Shown piece by piece: positions 1-8,315 of a stretch of 26,964 bases of DNA. Under the pieces are notes generated by a model. The model made no database searches and had not been told where the DNA came from. It saw nothing but the letters and a program-made list of their open reading frames with translations. The translations under genes and the position numbers were made by a program. Numbering within the stretch: the stretch's first letter is position 1; each line of letters begins with the position of its first letter. The stretch comes from an uncultured Novosphingobium sp. (GTDB taxonomy: Bacteria; Pseudomonadota; Alphaproteobacteria; Sphingomonadales; Sphingomonadaceae). The stretch spans positions 1-26,964 of the forward strand of contig CALLNA010000098.1 of assembly GCA_938005655.1 (NCBI GenBank). The letters are read 5' to 3'.

Positions 1-2389
1 CGGGAGCGGGGGCCGGCGTTGCCGCCGCCGGCTCGGTCGGGGCGCTGTCTCCGGCCGGTTCGGGCGCCACCTGGCCCTCGATCACGTCGAGCAGGCGAGA
101 GGGCGTCAGCGGCAGGGTCAGCGGCACCTCGCCGAAGGGGGAGAGGGCGTCGGTGATGGCGTTGAACAGGGTCGGCGGGCCAATGATCGCGCCGCCTTCG
201 CCCACGCCGCGGAAGCCGCCCTGGTTCTTCGCCGGGGTATTGGCGTGGACATATTCGAAGTCCGGAACGTCCGATATCGCCGGCAGCAGGTAGTCCTTGA
301 AGGTCGCCGCGGTCGAGTTGCCGCGGGCGTCGAACGGCATCTCCTCGAGCAGGACCATGCCGATCGCCTGGGCCAGACCCCCGGCGATCTGGCCCTCGAC
401 CACGGCCGGGTTGATGACCGTGCCGCAGTCCTCGGCGCTGATCCAGCGCAGGATCTTCACGAAGCCGGTCTCGATGTCGACCTCGACCACGCAGGCGTGG
501 GCAGCGCTGGTGAAGGTGACGGGCGGCGGATCGTAGCGGTATTGGGCTTCGAGGCCCGTGCCCACGTCGTGCGGCAGGCGGGCGGGCTCGCCATAGGCGA
601 TCGCGGCGATCTCCCCGAGGCTGCGGGTCATCTCCTCGGCGCCTTTGACCCGGACCATGCCGTCGACGATGTCGACGTCGTCGGGATTGGCGTTGAGCAG
701 GTGGGCGGCGACGCGCTTCACCTTGTCCTTGAGCAGTCGCGCTGCGCCGATCGAGGCGCCGCCGCCGAGCACGCCCTGGCGGCTGCCCGCCGCGCCCGGG
801 CCGTAGCCCCCGCGCGAGCTGTCGCCTTCGAAGACGGTCACGTCCTCATAGGGCACGCCGAGCTGGTCGGCGATGACCTGGGCCATGGTGGTCGCGGTGC
901 CGTGGCCCTGGCTGTGGGTGCTCATCAGCGCCGAGACCTTGCCGTTGGGCTCGATCCGGAGCTGCGCGGTCTCGCCGGTCATCGCCGGCATCGAGCCGGC
1001 CGTGCCGGTGGGCTCGATATAGGCGGCGAAGCCGACGCCGAGGTAGCGGCCTTCCTTGCGCGCTGCCTCCTGCTCCTTGCGGAAGGCGGCGAGGTCGAAA
1101 TGGTCGAGCAGCTTCTCCAGGCACTCGGCCGGGGTGATGTCCTCCAGCACCATGCCGAAAGGCGTGGTGCGGGGCTGGTCGGCCGCGGTGACGAGGTTCT
1201 TGCGGCGCAGCTCGATCGGATCGATCCCGATCTGCCGGGCGGCGATGTCCAGGATCGCCTCGCGCGCCAGGCTTTCCATCGCCCAGGGGCCGCGATAGGC
1301 GGCCAGGCCCACGGTGTTCGAATACCAGCCGCGGCTACAGAACTCGTAGTGCGGCATCTTGTAGGCCGACCACAGGAAGACGTGGACCGCGACGTTGGCG
1401 TCCGCGCCCTGCGGATAGGCGCCGTTGTTCGAATGATAGTCGCCGTGCGCAGCGAGCAGCTTGCCCTCGGCGTCGAAACCGATCCGCAGGGTCATCTCCT
1501 GCTCGCGCGCCTGGCACGAAGCGGTGAGGCTTTCCAGCCGGTCCTCGATCCATTTCAGCGGGCGGCGCAGGATGAGCGAGGCGGCGACGACGGCCATCTC
1601 CTCGCGGAAGGGGGTATTCTTGAGGCCGAAGGAGCCGCCTACGTCCTTGGCGATCACGCGGATGCTGAGGTTCGGCCGGTCGAGCGCCTGGGCCAGCCAG
1701 CGCGCGACCATGCTCGGGCTCTGGCAGGTGATATAGACCGTCAGCTCCTCGTCCCCGATCGGGTGGGAGAGGACGCCGCGCGTCTCCATCGGCGCCTGCG
1801 AGATGCGCTGATGGACCACCGTGCGCGTGACCTGGTGCGGTGCCGCGGCGATGCTCGCGGCCAGGTCCTCGTCGATTTCCTCGTCGCCCATGCGGGCCGA
1901 GACGTTGCTTTCGGTGCCGGCATGGACGTTGGGGCCGTGCATCGCCTGGGCGAGGGTGACGACCGGGTCCTCCTCCTCGTACTCGACGGTGACGAGGCTG
2001 GCGGCGTCCTCCGCCAGGTAGCGGTCCTGGGCGATCACCAGCACCACGGGATCGCCGACATGGGCGACGCGGTCGCGGGCGAGGAGGGGGGTGTCGACCT
2101 CCATCGGCATCAGGAAGAAGCTGAGCAGCGTGACCGGCACCGCGTCGAGATCCGCCATGGTCAGCACGGCGAAGACGCCGGGCATGTCCCTGGCGATAGA
2201 AGTGTCGATGCCGACGATCCGCCCGCGGGCGATCGGGCTGCGGACGAAGGCGCAGTGGAGCGTGCCCGGCACCGTGACGTCGTCGACGTAGGTGCCGCGG
2301 CCGGTGAGCAGGCGGCCGTCTTCCTTGCGGGGCATCCGCTGGCCGATGTAGCGCGTCGCGCCGAGCCCGGGGGTGACGGGGGCGTTCAT
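1..2389 (-). CDS. CoxL-like molybdopterin subunit of a xanthine dehydrogenase-family hydroxylase (3' end cut by window edge)
   Basis: Catalytic Mo subunit of a three-part molybdenum hydroxylase. I read 796 codons from an ATG at 2389 with no stop before the left edge. The protein opens with a 'GLGATRYIGQRMPRKEDGRL' segment typical of CoxL-like proteins. It has the molybdopterin motif GGSFGLK at residues 251-257 and GVGEGG with the catalytic Glu at about residue 731. The active-site loop reads AAYRGPW at 363-369, where true Mo-Cu CO dehydrogenases have AYRCSFR. No Cys can bind copper there, so CO oxidation is unlikely and the substrate is unknown. The start overlaps the stop of the 2Fe-2S subunit gene by ATGA. 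After a normal family C-terminus (about residue 770) a Pro/Ala-rich stretch continues to the edge, so the protein is longer than usual. The family call is firm; the substrate is open. Confidence 0.93.
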   Translation of the reverse strand, partial: MNAPVTPGLGATRYIGQRMPRKEDGRLLTGRGTYVDDVTVPGTLHCAFVRSPIARGRIVGIDTSIARDMPGVFAVLTMADLDAVPVTLLSFFLMPMEVDTPLLARDRVAHVGDPVVLVIAQDRYLAEDAASLVTVEYEEEDPVVTLAQAMHGPNVHAGTESNVSARMGDEEIDEDLAASIAAAPHQVTRTVVHQRISQAPMETRGVLSHPIGDEELTVYITCQSPSMVARWLAQALDRPNLSIRVIAKDVGGSFGLKNTPFREEMAVVAASLILRRPLKWIEDRLESLTASCQAREQEMTLRIGFDAEGKLLAAHGDYHSNNGAYPQGADANVAVHVFLWSAYKMPHYEFCSRGWYSNTVGLAAYRGPWAMESLAREAILDIAARQIGIDPIELRRKNLVTAADQPRTTPFGMVLEDITPAECLEKLLDHFDLAAFRKEQEAARKEGRYLGVGFAAYIEPTGTAGSMPAMTGETAQLRIEPNGKVSALMSTHSQGHGTATTMAQVIADQLGVPYEDVTVFEGDSSRGGYGPGAAGSRQGVLGGGASIGAARLLKDKVKRVAAHLLNANPDDVDIVDGMVRVKGAEEMTRSLGEIAAIAYGEPARLPHDVGTGLEAQYRYDPPPVTFTSAAHACVVEVDIETGFVKILRWISAEDCGTVINPAVVEGQIAGGLAQAIGMVLLEEMPFDARGNSTAATFKDYLLPAISDVPDFEYVHANTPAKNQGGFRGVGEGGAIIGPPTLFNAITDALSPFGEVPLTLPLTPSRLLDVIEGQVAPEPAGDSAPTEPAAATPAPAP

Positions 2390-2880
2390 GCGTGGGCTCC
2401 CGCTGCCGCGTCGTTCTTGCCGGCAAGCTGCCGGATCGCCCGGCGGATGCCCTGGTAGCCGGTGCAGCGGCAGATATGGCCGGACATGGCGGCGAGCAGC
2501 TCCTCCTCGCGGGCGTGCCCACCCTCGGGGGTGAGCGCGGCCATGGTCATCAGCACGCCGGGAGTGCAGAAGCCGCATTGCAGGCCGTGACAGTCGCGCA
2601 TCGCCTGCTGGACGGGGTGGAAGCTGCCGTCGGACTTGGCCAGGCCCTCGACCGTGGTGATCTCCGCGCCGTCTGCCTGGACCGCGAGCATCAGGCAGGA
2701 GCGCACCGCCACGCCGTCGACAATCACGGTGCAGGCGCCGCAGACGCCATGCTCGCAGCCAAGATGGACCCCGGTGCAGCCCGCGTCGCCGCGCAGGAAA
2801 TCGCCCAGCGATTTGCGGGCCTCGACCGTTTCGGCGAGGCGCTGGCCATTGACGGTCAGTTCGATTCGATGGTCGCTCAT
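2386..2880 (-). CDS. CoxS-like 2Fe-2S subunit of the molybdenum hydroxylase
   Basis: Small electron-transfer subunit (164 aa) that carries two 2Fe-2S clusters between the Mo site and FAD. The plant-type ferredoxin cluster is ligated by Cys42, Cys47, Cys50 and Cys62 (motif CEHGVCGAC, then C). The second, all-helical cluster uses Cys102 and Cys105 (QCGFC) and Cys137 and Cys139 (ICRCTGYQ). All eight ligands are present and the length is normal for the family. There is no signal peptide, so it should be cytoplasmic. It overlaps coxM upstream and coxL downstream by four bases each, which fits coupled translation and a fixed ratio of subunits. Confidence 0.95.
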   Translation of the reverse strand: MSDHRIELTVNGQRLAETVEARKSLGDFLRGDAGCTGVHLGCEHGVCGACTVIVDGVAVRSCLMLAVQADGAEITTVEGLAKSDGSFHPVQQAMRDCHGLQCGFCTPGVLMTMAALTPEGGHAREEELLAAMSGHICRCTGYQGIRRAIRQLAGKNDAAAGAHA

Positions 2881-3746
2881 GCGGGCTGCTTCTCGTTCAG
2901 GGCTTCGCTCAGGGTCCGCGCGAAGATGCGCTGGCCGACCCGGCGCCGGTAGTCGGCGGTGGCGTGGTGGTCTTCGAAGGGGGCGGTGTCGCTCACGGCG
3001 AGGTCGGCGATGCGGGCAGGGTCCACCGCGTCGACCGCCTGGCCGAGCAGGGCCTGCTCGGCCTGCCGCGCCTTGATCGGCGTCGGACCCATGCCGAACC
3101 AGGCCAGGCCGGCGCGGGCGATCCTGCCGCCCTCGACATGCAGCGCGCCGACCAGGCCGACGAGGGCGAAGTCGCCGGGGCGCTGCGCCACTTCGCGGAA
3201 CACGGTGATCGTGCCGGCGGGCCAGAGCGGGAAATGGACCGCCGTCAGCAGTTCGTCGGGCTCGATCGTGGTCATGTAGGGGCCGAGGTAGAATTCCTCG
3301 GCCTTGATCCGGCGCTCGCCGCGCAGCGAATGGACCTCCAGCTCGGCGCCGAGGGCGACAGAGGTGGCGGGAAGCTCGGCCGCCGGCTCGCCCAGCGCGA
3401 TCGAGCCGCCGACCGTGCCGCGGTTGCGCGTCTGGTGATGGCCGATGTGCCGCGCCGCCTTGACCAGGACCGGCTGCTTCGCCGCCAGTTCGGCGTCGAC
3501 CAGCAGCGCGGCCTGCCGCGTCGCCGCGCCGATGCGGGTGGCCGAGCCGTCATGGGTGATCCCGGCCATCCCCGCGGTCTTGTTGATGTCGACGAGGATG
3601 AAGGGCTGGCTCATCCTGAGGTTGAGCAGCGGCATCAGCGTCTGTCCCCCGGCGATCACCTGGGCGCCGCCGCCGGCCTCGGCCAGCGTCTCGAGCGCGC
3701 CCGCGATGGTCGGCGGGGCGACGTAGTCGAACGGGGCGGGCTTCAT
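2877..3746 (-). CDS. CoxM-like FAD-binding subunit of the molybdenum hydroxylase
   Basis: Medium subunit (289 aa), which takes electrons from the 2Fe-2S subunit through FAD. The N-terminal FAD-binding motif AGGQTLMPLLNLR is at residues 32-44 and the second FAD loop, TVGGSIA, at 111-117. Both match the vanillyl-alcohol-oxidase-like FAD fold of CoxM and CutM proteins. The rest fits the C-terminal CO-dehydrogenase flavoprotein domain. The start ATG overlaps the coxG-like stop and its stop overlaps the coxS-like start, each by four bases. The order G-M-S-L differs from the M-S-L-D-E-F-G order of Oligotropha. No CoxD, CoxE or CoxF maturation gene is in view. Confidence 0.94.
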   Translation of the reverse strand: MKPAPFDYVAPPTIAGALETLAEAGGGAQVIAGGQTLMPLLNLRMSQPFILVDINKTAGMAGITHDGSATRIGAATRQAALLVDAELAAKQPVLVKAARHIGHHQTRNRGTVGGSIALGEPAAELPATSVALGAELEVHSLRGERRIKAEEFYLGPYMTTIEPDELLTAVHFPLWPAGTITVFREVAQRPGDFALVGLVGALHVEGGRIARAGLAWFGMGPTPIKARQAEQALLGQAVDAVDPARIADLAVSDTAPFEDHHATADYRRRVGQRIFARTLSEALNEKQPA

Positions 3747-4447
3747 CGGCGGCCTCCGCCGCGCCTGCCCGCCTCGTAGCCGGCCGCCGCCGCGACGATG
3801 AGAAGGATCGCGACCAGCAGGAGCCAGCCCTGACCCATCTGGTTGGCGCCCATGACGTAACCCGCGACGAGGGCCAGGACGACCGCACCGATCCAGCCCC
3901 AGGGCGCTCCACCGGCAAGGGCGGGCGCGGGCGCCACGGTGGGCGCTGCGGCCGAAGAAGTGGTGGGCGCGGGTGCTGCCGTCGTGGCTGGCGTTGCCGT
4001 CGCGGTCGGCCTTTCGACCACTTCGCCGAACTTCTGGAAGAACTTGCCCGCGAGCTGCTTGGCCGTCGCATCGATGATCGGCCCACCGAGCTGGGCGAGC
4101 CGCCCGCCGACCTCGGCCTCGACCTCATAGGACAGGACCGTCTCCTGGCCCGCCGCGGCGAGGCGGACCTTGGCGCCGCCCTTGGCCGAGCCGACCGTGC
4201 CGCCCTGGCCCTGGCCGGTGATCGTGTAGCTTTCGGGGGGATTGAGGTCCGACAGGGTCACGGCCCCGTCGAACTTGGCGCCGATCGGCCCGATCTTGAT
4301 CTCGACCGTCGCGCGCAGACGGTCGCCGTCCTCCTTTTCGAGCGAGCGGCAGCCGGGAATGCACTGCCGCAGCACCTCGGGATCGTTCAAGGCCGCCCAG
4401 ACGCGCTCGCGCGGCGCGGCGATGCGCTGTTCCCCGGTCATTCTCAT
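3743..4447 (-). CDS. CoxG-like SRPBCC protein with a C-terminal double membrane anchor
   Basis: CoxG (carbon monoxide dehydrogenase subunit G) family protein of 234 aa. Residues 1 to about 146 form the SRPBCC ligand-binding fold, recognisable from 'RIAAPRERVWAALNDPEVL' and a GAKFDGAV segment. A low-complexity Pro/Ala/Thr linker at 147-181 leads to two membrane helices at about 184-200 and 207-223, ending in a basic RRGGGRR tail. In Oligotropha CoxG helps hold CO dehydrogenase at the membrane; the same job here is inference. It is the first gene of the four-gene unit. I chose the ATG at 4447 because GGGAG lies 12 bases upstream; Met3 would be 18 bases from it. Confidence 0.9.
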   Translation of the reverse strand: MRMTGEQRIAAPRERVWAALNDPEVLRQCIPGCRSLEKEDGDRLRATVEIKIGPIGAKFDGAVTLSDLNPPESYTITGQGQGGTVGSAKGGAKVRLAAAGQETVLSYEVEAEVGGRLAQLGGPIIDATAKQLAGKFFQKFGEVVERPTATATPATTAAPAPTTSSAAAPTVAPAPALAGGAPWGWIGAVVLALVAGYVMGANQMGQGWLLLVAILLIVAAAAGYEAGRRGGGRR

Positions 4448-4556
4448 GGTTCGATCAATCTCCCAAGACGCGATCTATTGTGTATCGAAACCGGACCTAG
4501 CCGATTGCGACGCAAGATGCACTAGGGAGCAGGCGGGACGCTACATTTTGTCGCGA
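4448..4556 (-). promoter_or_regulatory. Likely promoter region of the cox-like operon
   Basis: A 109-base non-coding gap between two genes on the same strand. It is clearly richer in A and T than its surroundings and is the only sizeable gap in the left 10.9 kb, so it is the natural place for a separate promoter of the four-gene molybdenum hydroxylase operon. It contains an 11-base palindrome, TTGCGACGCAA (4505-4515), a possible small operator. I see no convincing -35/-10 pair and no terminator hairpin for the upstream acyl-CoA dehydrogenase gene, so readthrough is possible. Confidence 0.35.
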
Positions 4557-5771
4557 TCAGGCCGGTATCGCGTTGAACGGCACGCCTTTGTCGGGGCGGT
4601 GGTCCTGCGGCAGGCCGAGCACCTTCTCGGCGATCGTGTTGAGCAGCATCTCATCCGCGCCCCCGGCGATTCGGCCGGTGGGGGCGTTGATCCAGCTCGT
4701 CACCCAGTCCTCGGTCGGCAGGGCATGGGGATCGAAGGCGAGGCCGAGTGCGCCCTGAAGGTCCATGGCCAACTCGGACAGCTTCTGGCGGCTGCGGACC
4801 GAGAACAGCTTGCCCAGCGAGCCTTCCGGTCCCGGCTCCATCCTTGCGGCCATGAGCTGCATCGCCTGCTCGCGGATCGTGTCGAGCCCGGAGCGCAGGG
4901 CATAAGAGCGGGCGATCGCCGAGCGGATGCGGCCGTCCTCCAAGGCGGGACGGCCGTTGATCGTCGCCTCGCGCGCCAGTTCGACGAAGGTTTCGAGGCG
5001 CGGCCCGAAGCCGCCCGAATCCCCGGCCGAGTAGCGCTCGATCATCAGGGTGTCGATCGCGACGCGGAAGCCTTCGCCGACCGCGCCGAGCCGCTGGCTG
5101 TCGGACAGGCGGACCTCGTCGAGGAACACCTCGTTCACGTCCGAGGCGCCGCCGGCCAGCTTGATCGGGCGGACCGTGACGCCGGGTGCGCGCATGTCGA
5201 TCCAGAAGGCGGTCAGGCCCTTGTGCTTGGCCACCGTGGGATCGGTGCGGACGATGATCTCGCCATAGTCGGAATGCTGGGCATAGGTGGTCCACAGCTT
5301 CTGGCCGGTGACGATCCAGTCGCCATTGTCGTCCCGCACCGCGCGGGTCCGCAGGCCGGCAAGGTCCGAGCCGCCCGAGGGCTCGGAAAAGAGCTGGCAC
5401 CAGATTTCCTCGCCCTTGAGCGCGGCCAGGCAGCGCTCGCGCACGAAGTCGCGGTCCTGGCCGTAGCGGATCAGGATCGGGACCGGCATTCCGAGCGAGA
5501 CGCCGTAATAGGCGGTCGGCATCCCGAAGGGCATTTCCTCGACCTCGAACGCCACCTTGTGCAGCGGGGAAAGGCCCCGGCCGCCGAATTCGGGCGGCAG
5601 GGTGATCCCGGCGAAGCCGGCGTCGAACTTGGCGTGCTGGTAGCGACGGGCGAGGGCGAGGTCCTCAGCCTCGCTCAGGCCGCGCCGCGCCGTCTTGCCG
5701 AACTCGCCCGCCATGCCTTCCAACCAGGCGCGGGCTTCCTGTCGCCAGGTCTCGATATCGGGATCGCTCAT
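4557..5771 (-). CDS. Acyl-CoA dehydrogenase, FadE-like (probable partner of the next gene)
   Basis: FAD enzyme of 404 aa that introduces an alpha-beta double bond into an acyl-CoA. The family signature QLFSEPSGGSDLAGL is at residues 126-140 and the FAD-contacting QKLWTTYA segment at about 157-164. Near the C-terminus the loop that carries the catalytic Glu in medium-chain enzymes reads GRIAGGADEM (366-375), with Ala/Gly where YEGTSE is usual. A helix-G Glu, probably Glu245 in MIERYSAG, may serve as base instead, as in isovaleryl- and some steroid acyl-CoA dehydrogenases. The start overlaps the stop of a second acyl-CoA dehydrogenase by four bases. Such pairs often form mixed alpha2beta2 enzymes, for example in cholesterol side-chain breakdown. 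The substrate is unknown. Confidence 0.93.
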   Translation of the reverse strand: MSDPDIETWRQEARAWLEGMAGEFGKTARRGLSEAEDLALARRYQHAKFDAGFAGITLPPEFGGRGLSPLHKVAFEVEEMPFGMPTAYYGVSLGMPVPILIRYGQDRDFVRERCLAALKGEEIWCQLFSEPSGGSDLAGLRTRAVRDDNGDWIVTGQKLWTTYAQHSDYGEIIVRTDPTVAKHKGLTAFWIDMRAPGVTVRPIKLAGGASDVNEVFLDEVRLSDSQRLGAVGEGFRVAIDTLMIERYSAGDSGGFGPRLETFVELAREATINGRPALEDGRIRSAIARSYALRSGLDTIREQAMQLMAARMEPGPEGSLGKLFSVRSRQKLSELAMDLQGALGLAFDPHALPTEDWVTSWINAPTGRIAGGADEMLLNTIAEKVLGLPQDHRPDKGVPFNAIPA

Positions 5772-6850
5772 GCCGCCACTCCGGTCAGGTCCTCGACCAG
5801 CACATCCTCCCAGAACAGGCTGTTGCCATGCTCGACGGCGAGGCTGCGGGCGTGGCGCATGTGGAGGTGGAGACCCTGCTCCCAGGTCGTGCCGATCGCG
5901 CCGTGGATCTGCACGCAGTCACGTGCGGCGGTGTCGTAGGCTTCGGTCGCGGAGAGCTTGGCCGCCGCGGCGTGGCGCAGGAAGTCGGCCGCGCCTTCCG
6001 CCGAGGCGGCGCGGATGCAATTGGCGCGGGCGATCTCGACCAGCCCGTAAAGCTCAGCCACGCGGTGCTTGACCGATTGGAACGCGCCGATCGGCTGTCC
6101 GAAGGCCTTGCGGGTCAGCGCATAGTCGCGGGCGATGCCCAGCAGCGCTTCTGCCCCGCCGAGCTGCTCGTGCGCGGAGAGGACGGCAAGGCGGGCGAGG
6201 ATGGCGCGGGCGGCCTCGCCTCCGGCAAGTGGGACGGCCGGCGTCTCGGCGAAGACGAGGTCGGCGTTGCAGCGCGCCGGATCGTATCCGGCCACGGGCG
6301 GGCGGCTCAGTCCGGCAAGCTCGGCCAGCGCGAGGATCGGCCCATCCTCCGCCTGGGCGAGGACCACGGCGCAGTCGGCACGCGACCCGCTCGGCACGCC
6401 CGGCTTGACCCCGGACAGCCGTCCGTCGCGATAGGCGGTCTCGGGCCGGGCGGGCAGGGGCGACCAGGCTTCCGCGAAGGCCACGGCGCCGACCGCCTCG
6501 CCGCGGGCCAGCAGCGGCAGCCACTTGTCCCGCGCAGTAGCATCGTCACCAACAAGCAGGGCCTGGGCGACCCCGTGGTTGCCGGCCAGGAACGGCACTC
6601 CGGCCGGGGCCGCCCCGAGCGCCTGGCAGACGATGCCCAGCTCGGTCAGACCAAGGCCGATGCCGCCATGGGCTTCGGGTATCCCCAGCGCGGTCCAGCC
6701 CTGGTCGCGGACGGTTCGCCACAGGGCCTCGTCGATGGCGCCGGGGCCGTCGATCAGGCCGAGGAGGAGTTGCTTGTCGGTCGCCGCCTCGACCACGCGG
6801 ACGGCCTCGCGCTGGATCGCGCGCTGGCCGTCGTCGTAGAGCAGCGCCAT
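5768..6850 (-). CDS. Acyl-CoA dehydrogenase family protein (second, diverged subunit)
   Basis: A 360-aa acyl-CoA dehydrogenase-fold protein, shorter and more diverged than its neighbour. It has the TRKAFGQPIGAFQSVKHRVA segment (about 246-265) and the C-terminal QIHGAIGTTWE motif (314-324) of the family. The middle domain lacks a good copy of the FSEPxxGSD signature, reading AFAEAWSPLPARPE at about 125-138. It may therefore be a structural or half-active partner in a heteromeric enzyme. I chose the ATG at 6850, five bases after the stop of the outer-membrane efflux gene. An upstream ATG at 6871 would overlap that gene and adds nothing family-like. This is the point where catabolic genes join the efflux operon. 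Confidence 0.9.
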   Translation of the reverse strand: MALLYDDGQRAIQREAVRVVEAATDKQLLLGLIDGPGAIDEALWRTVRDQGWTALGIPEAHGGIGLGLTELGIVCQALGAAPAGVPFLAGNHGVAQALLVGDDATARDKWLPLLARGEAVGAVAFAEAWSPLPARPETAYRDGRLSGVKPGVPSGSRADCAVVLAQAEDGPILALAELAGLSRPPVAGYDPARCNADLVFAETPAVPLAGGEAARAILARLAVLSAHEQLGGAEALLGIARDYALTRKAFGQPIGAFQSVKHRVAELYGLVEIARANCIRAASAEGAADFLRHAAAAKLSATEAYDTAARDCVQIHGAIGTTWEQGLHLHMRHARSLAVEHGNSLFWEDVLVEDLTGVAA

Positions 6851-6854
6851 GGCC

Positions 6855-8312
6855 CTAAGAGCCCGGCGCATTCGCCGCAGCGACGGCTGCCGGACCGGTC
6901 CAGCCCCCGGCCGTGGCGACGTAGAGCCGGGCGACGTTGAGGTAGCGCCGCGCCCGCGCCTCGACCAGGGCAACCTGGGTGCGCTGGTGGGTCCGGCTCG
7001 CCTCCAGCACCTGGAGGATGCCGCTGTTGCCGACCTGGAAAGACCGGCGCGAGAGCTGGAGCGAGCGGCTCGCGATCGCGACCGCCTGCTCCTGGTTGGC
7101 GAGCGAGCGGCTGTCGGCGTCGAGCGCGGCGAGCAGGTCGGAGACCTGGCCGAAGGCTTCAAGCACGGTCTGCTGGTAGGTCGCGGCGGCGGCGCGGGCA
7201 TTGGCCTCGGCCCCGCGCTTCTCGGCCTTGAGTGTGCCGCCGTGGAAGATCGGCGCGGTCAGCCCGGCGAAGATGTCGAACCCGCGCGAGCCGCTGTTGA
7301 AGATCGCACCGGGCGAGGTGGCCGACTGGGTCAGCGTCGCGCCCAGGGTGACGTCGGGATAGAGGTTCGCCGTCGCGACCCCGACGGCCGCCGTCGCCGC
7401 ATGGAGCTGCGCCTCGGCCTGGAGGATGTCGGGCCGCTTGTGGACCAGCGCCGAGGGCAGGGCGACCGGCACCGGAGCGGGCAGGGCGAATTGGGCGAGC
7501 GAGAAGTCGGTCGGTCCGAGCTCAGCCGGCGAGATGCCGAGCAGGACCGCGAGCATGTCGCGCGCCGCGGCGAGCTGCTGCTGGAGCTGTGGGATATTGC
7601 CCTGGTCGGCGGCGAACTGGCCTTCGGCGCTCAGCACCTCGACCAGGGTGCCTTCGCCGCCGCGGCGGCGCGCCTCGGTCAGGGTGACGTTGCGGCGGCT
7701 CTCCTCCAGCAGGGCCTGCTCGGCGGCGATCCGGTCGCGCAGGGCGGCGATGGTCAGGACCTGGTTGACCACGCGCCCGGCGATGGTCAGGTGCGCCGCC
7801 TCGGTCTGGCGGAGCTGGGCTTTGGCCTCGGCATGGGCCTGCTCCAGCGCGCGCCTGTTGCGGCCGAACAGGTCGAGGTCGTAGGAGACGCCCGCGCCCA
7901 CCGTGTACAGCTCGAATTCCGGGTTGCGGATCGTGCCGCCGAGCGCGCCGGGGTCGAGCCCGTAAGCCGAGAGGTTGACCTTCTCGTGCTCGATCCGGGC
8001 ATTGCCGTCGACCTGGGGCAGGCGGGCGCCGGCCACGGCGATCACCCGCTGGCGGGCGCGTTCGAGCGTGGCGTTGCTCGCCTCCAGGCTGCGGTTGCCG
8101 GCGAGAGCGCGGTCGACCAGGGCGTTGAGCTCGGCCGAGCCGAAGGCCTGCCACCAGCGCAGCTCCGGCCCTTCGGCGAGCGCTGCCTTGTTTGAGGTAT
8201 TGGCGTAACCGGAGGTTTCCGAGATGGAGGGGCGCGAGAAGTCCGGGCCCACGGTGCAGGCGGCGGGCAGCAGGGCCAGGGCCATGAGCGCGAGGACTGA
8301 CGGTCGGTGCAT
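6855..8312 (-). CDS. NodT/OprM-type outer-membrane efflux lipoprotein
   Basis: Outer-membrane channel (485 aa) of a tripartite exporter. A type II signal peptide ends in the lipobox LLPAAC with Cys19, followed by TVGPDF, the usual start of mature NodT-family proteins. Two outer-membrane efflux repeats follow, with long Ala-, Gln- and Arg-rich helices, and the GTLVEVLSAEG and GNSGILQVLEASRT segments mark equivalent places in the two repeats. It starts three bases after the emrB-like stop; its ribosome-binding site (GGAG, six bases from the ATG) lies in the last emrB codons. With the adaptor and transporter genes upstream it completes a pump that spans both membranes. Confidence 0.95.
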   Translation of the reverse strand: MHRPSVLALMALALLPAACTVGPDFSRPSISETSGYANTSNKAALAEGPELRWWQAFGSAELNALVDRALAGNRSLEASNATLERARQRVIAVAGARLPQVDGNARIEHEKVNLSAYGLDPGALGGTIRNPEFELYTVGAGVSYDLDLFGRNRRALEQAHAEAKAQLRQTEAAHLTIAGRVVNQVLTIAALRDRIAAEQALLEESRRNVTLTEARRRGGEGTLVEVLSAEGQFAADQGNIPQLQQQLAAARDMLAVLLGISPAELGPTDFSLAQFALPAPVPVALPSALVHKRPDILQAEAQLHAATAAVGVATANLYPDVTLGATLTQSATSPGAIFNSGSRGFDIFAGLTAPIFHGGTLKAEKRGAEANARAAAATYQQTVLEAFGQVSDLLAALDADSRSLANQEQAVAIASRSLQLSRRSFQVGNSGILQVLEASRTHQRTQVALVEARARRYLNVARLYVATAGGWTGPAAVAAANAPGS

Positions 8313-8315
8313 CGG

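Noticed and set aside
245..2458. A 737-codon open frame on the plus strand opposite the CoxL-like gene
   Set aside because: Its translation is an Arg/Asp/Gly/Ala/His-rich mixture with no motif, while the minus strand codes for a complete molybdenum-enzyme subunit. Long antisense frames are common in GC-rich genes.
4505..4515. Palindrome TTGCGACGCAA in the cox-like promoter gap as a proven operator
   Set aside because: Five-base arms are short enough to occur by chance. I mention it in the promoter feature but do not claim a binding site.
6851..7201. Extension of the second acyl-CoA dehydrogenase back to 7201
   Set aside because: It would overlap the outer-membrane channel gene by about 350 bases with Pro/Arg/Ser-rich sequence. 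The family-like N-terminus begins at Met 6850.
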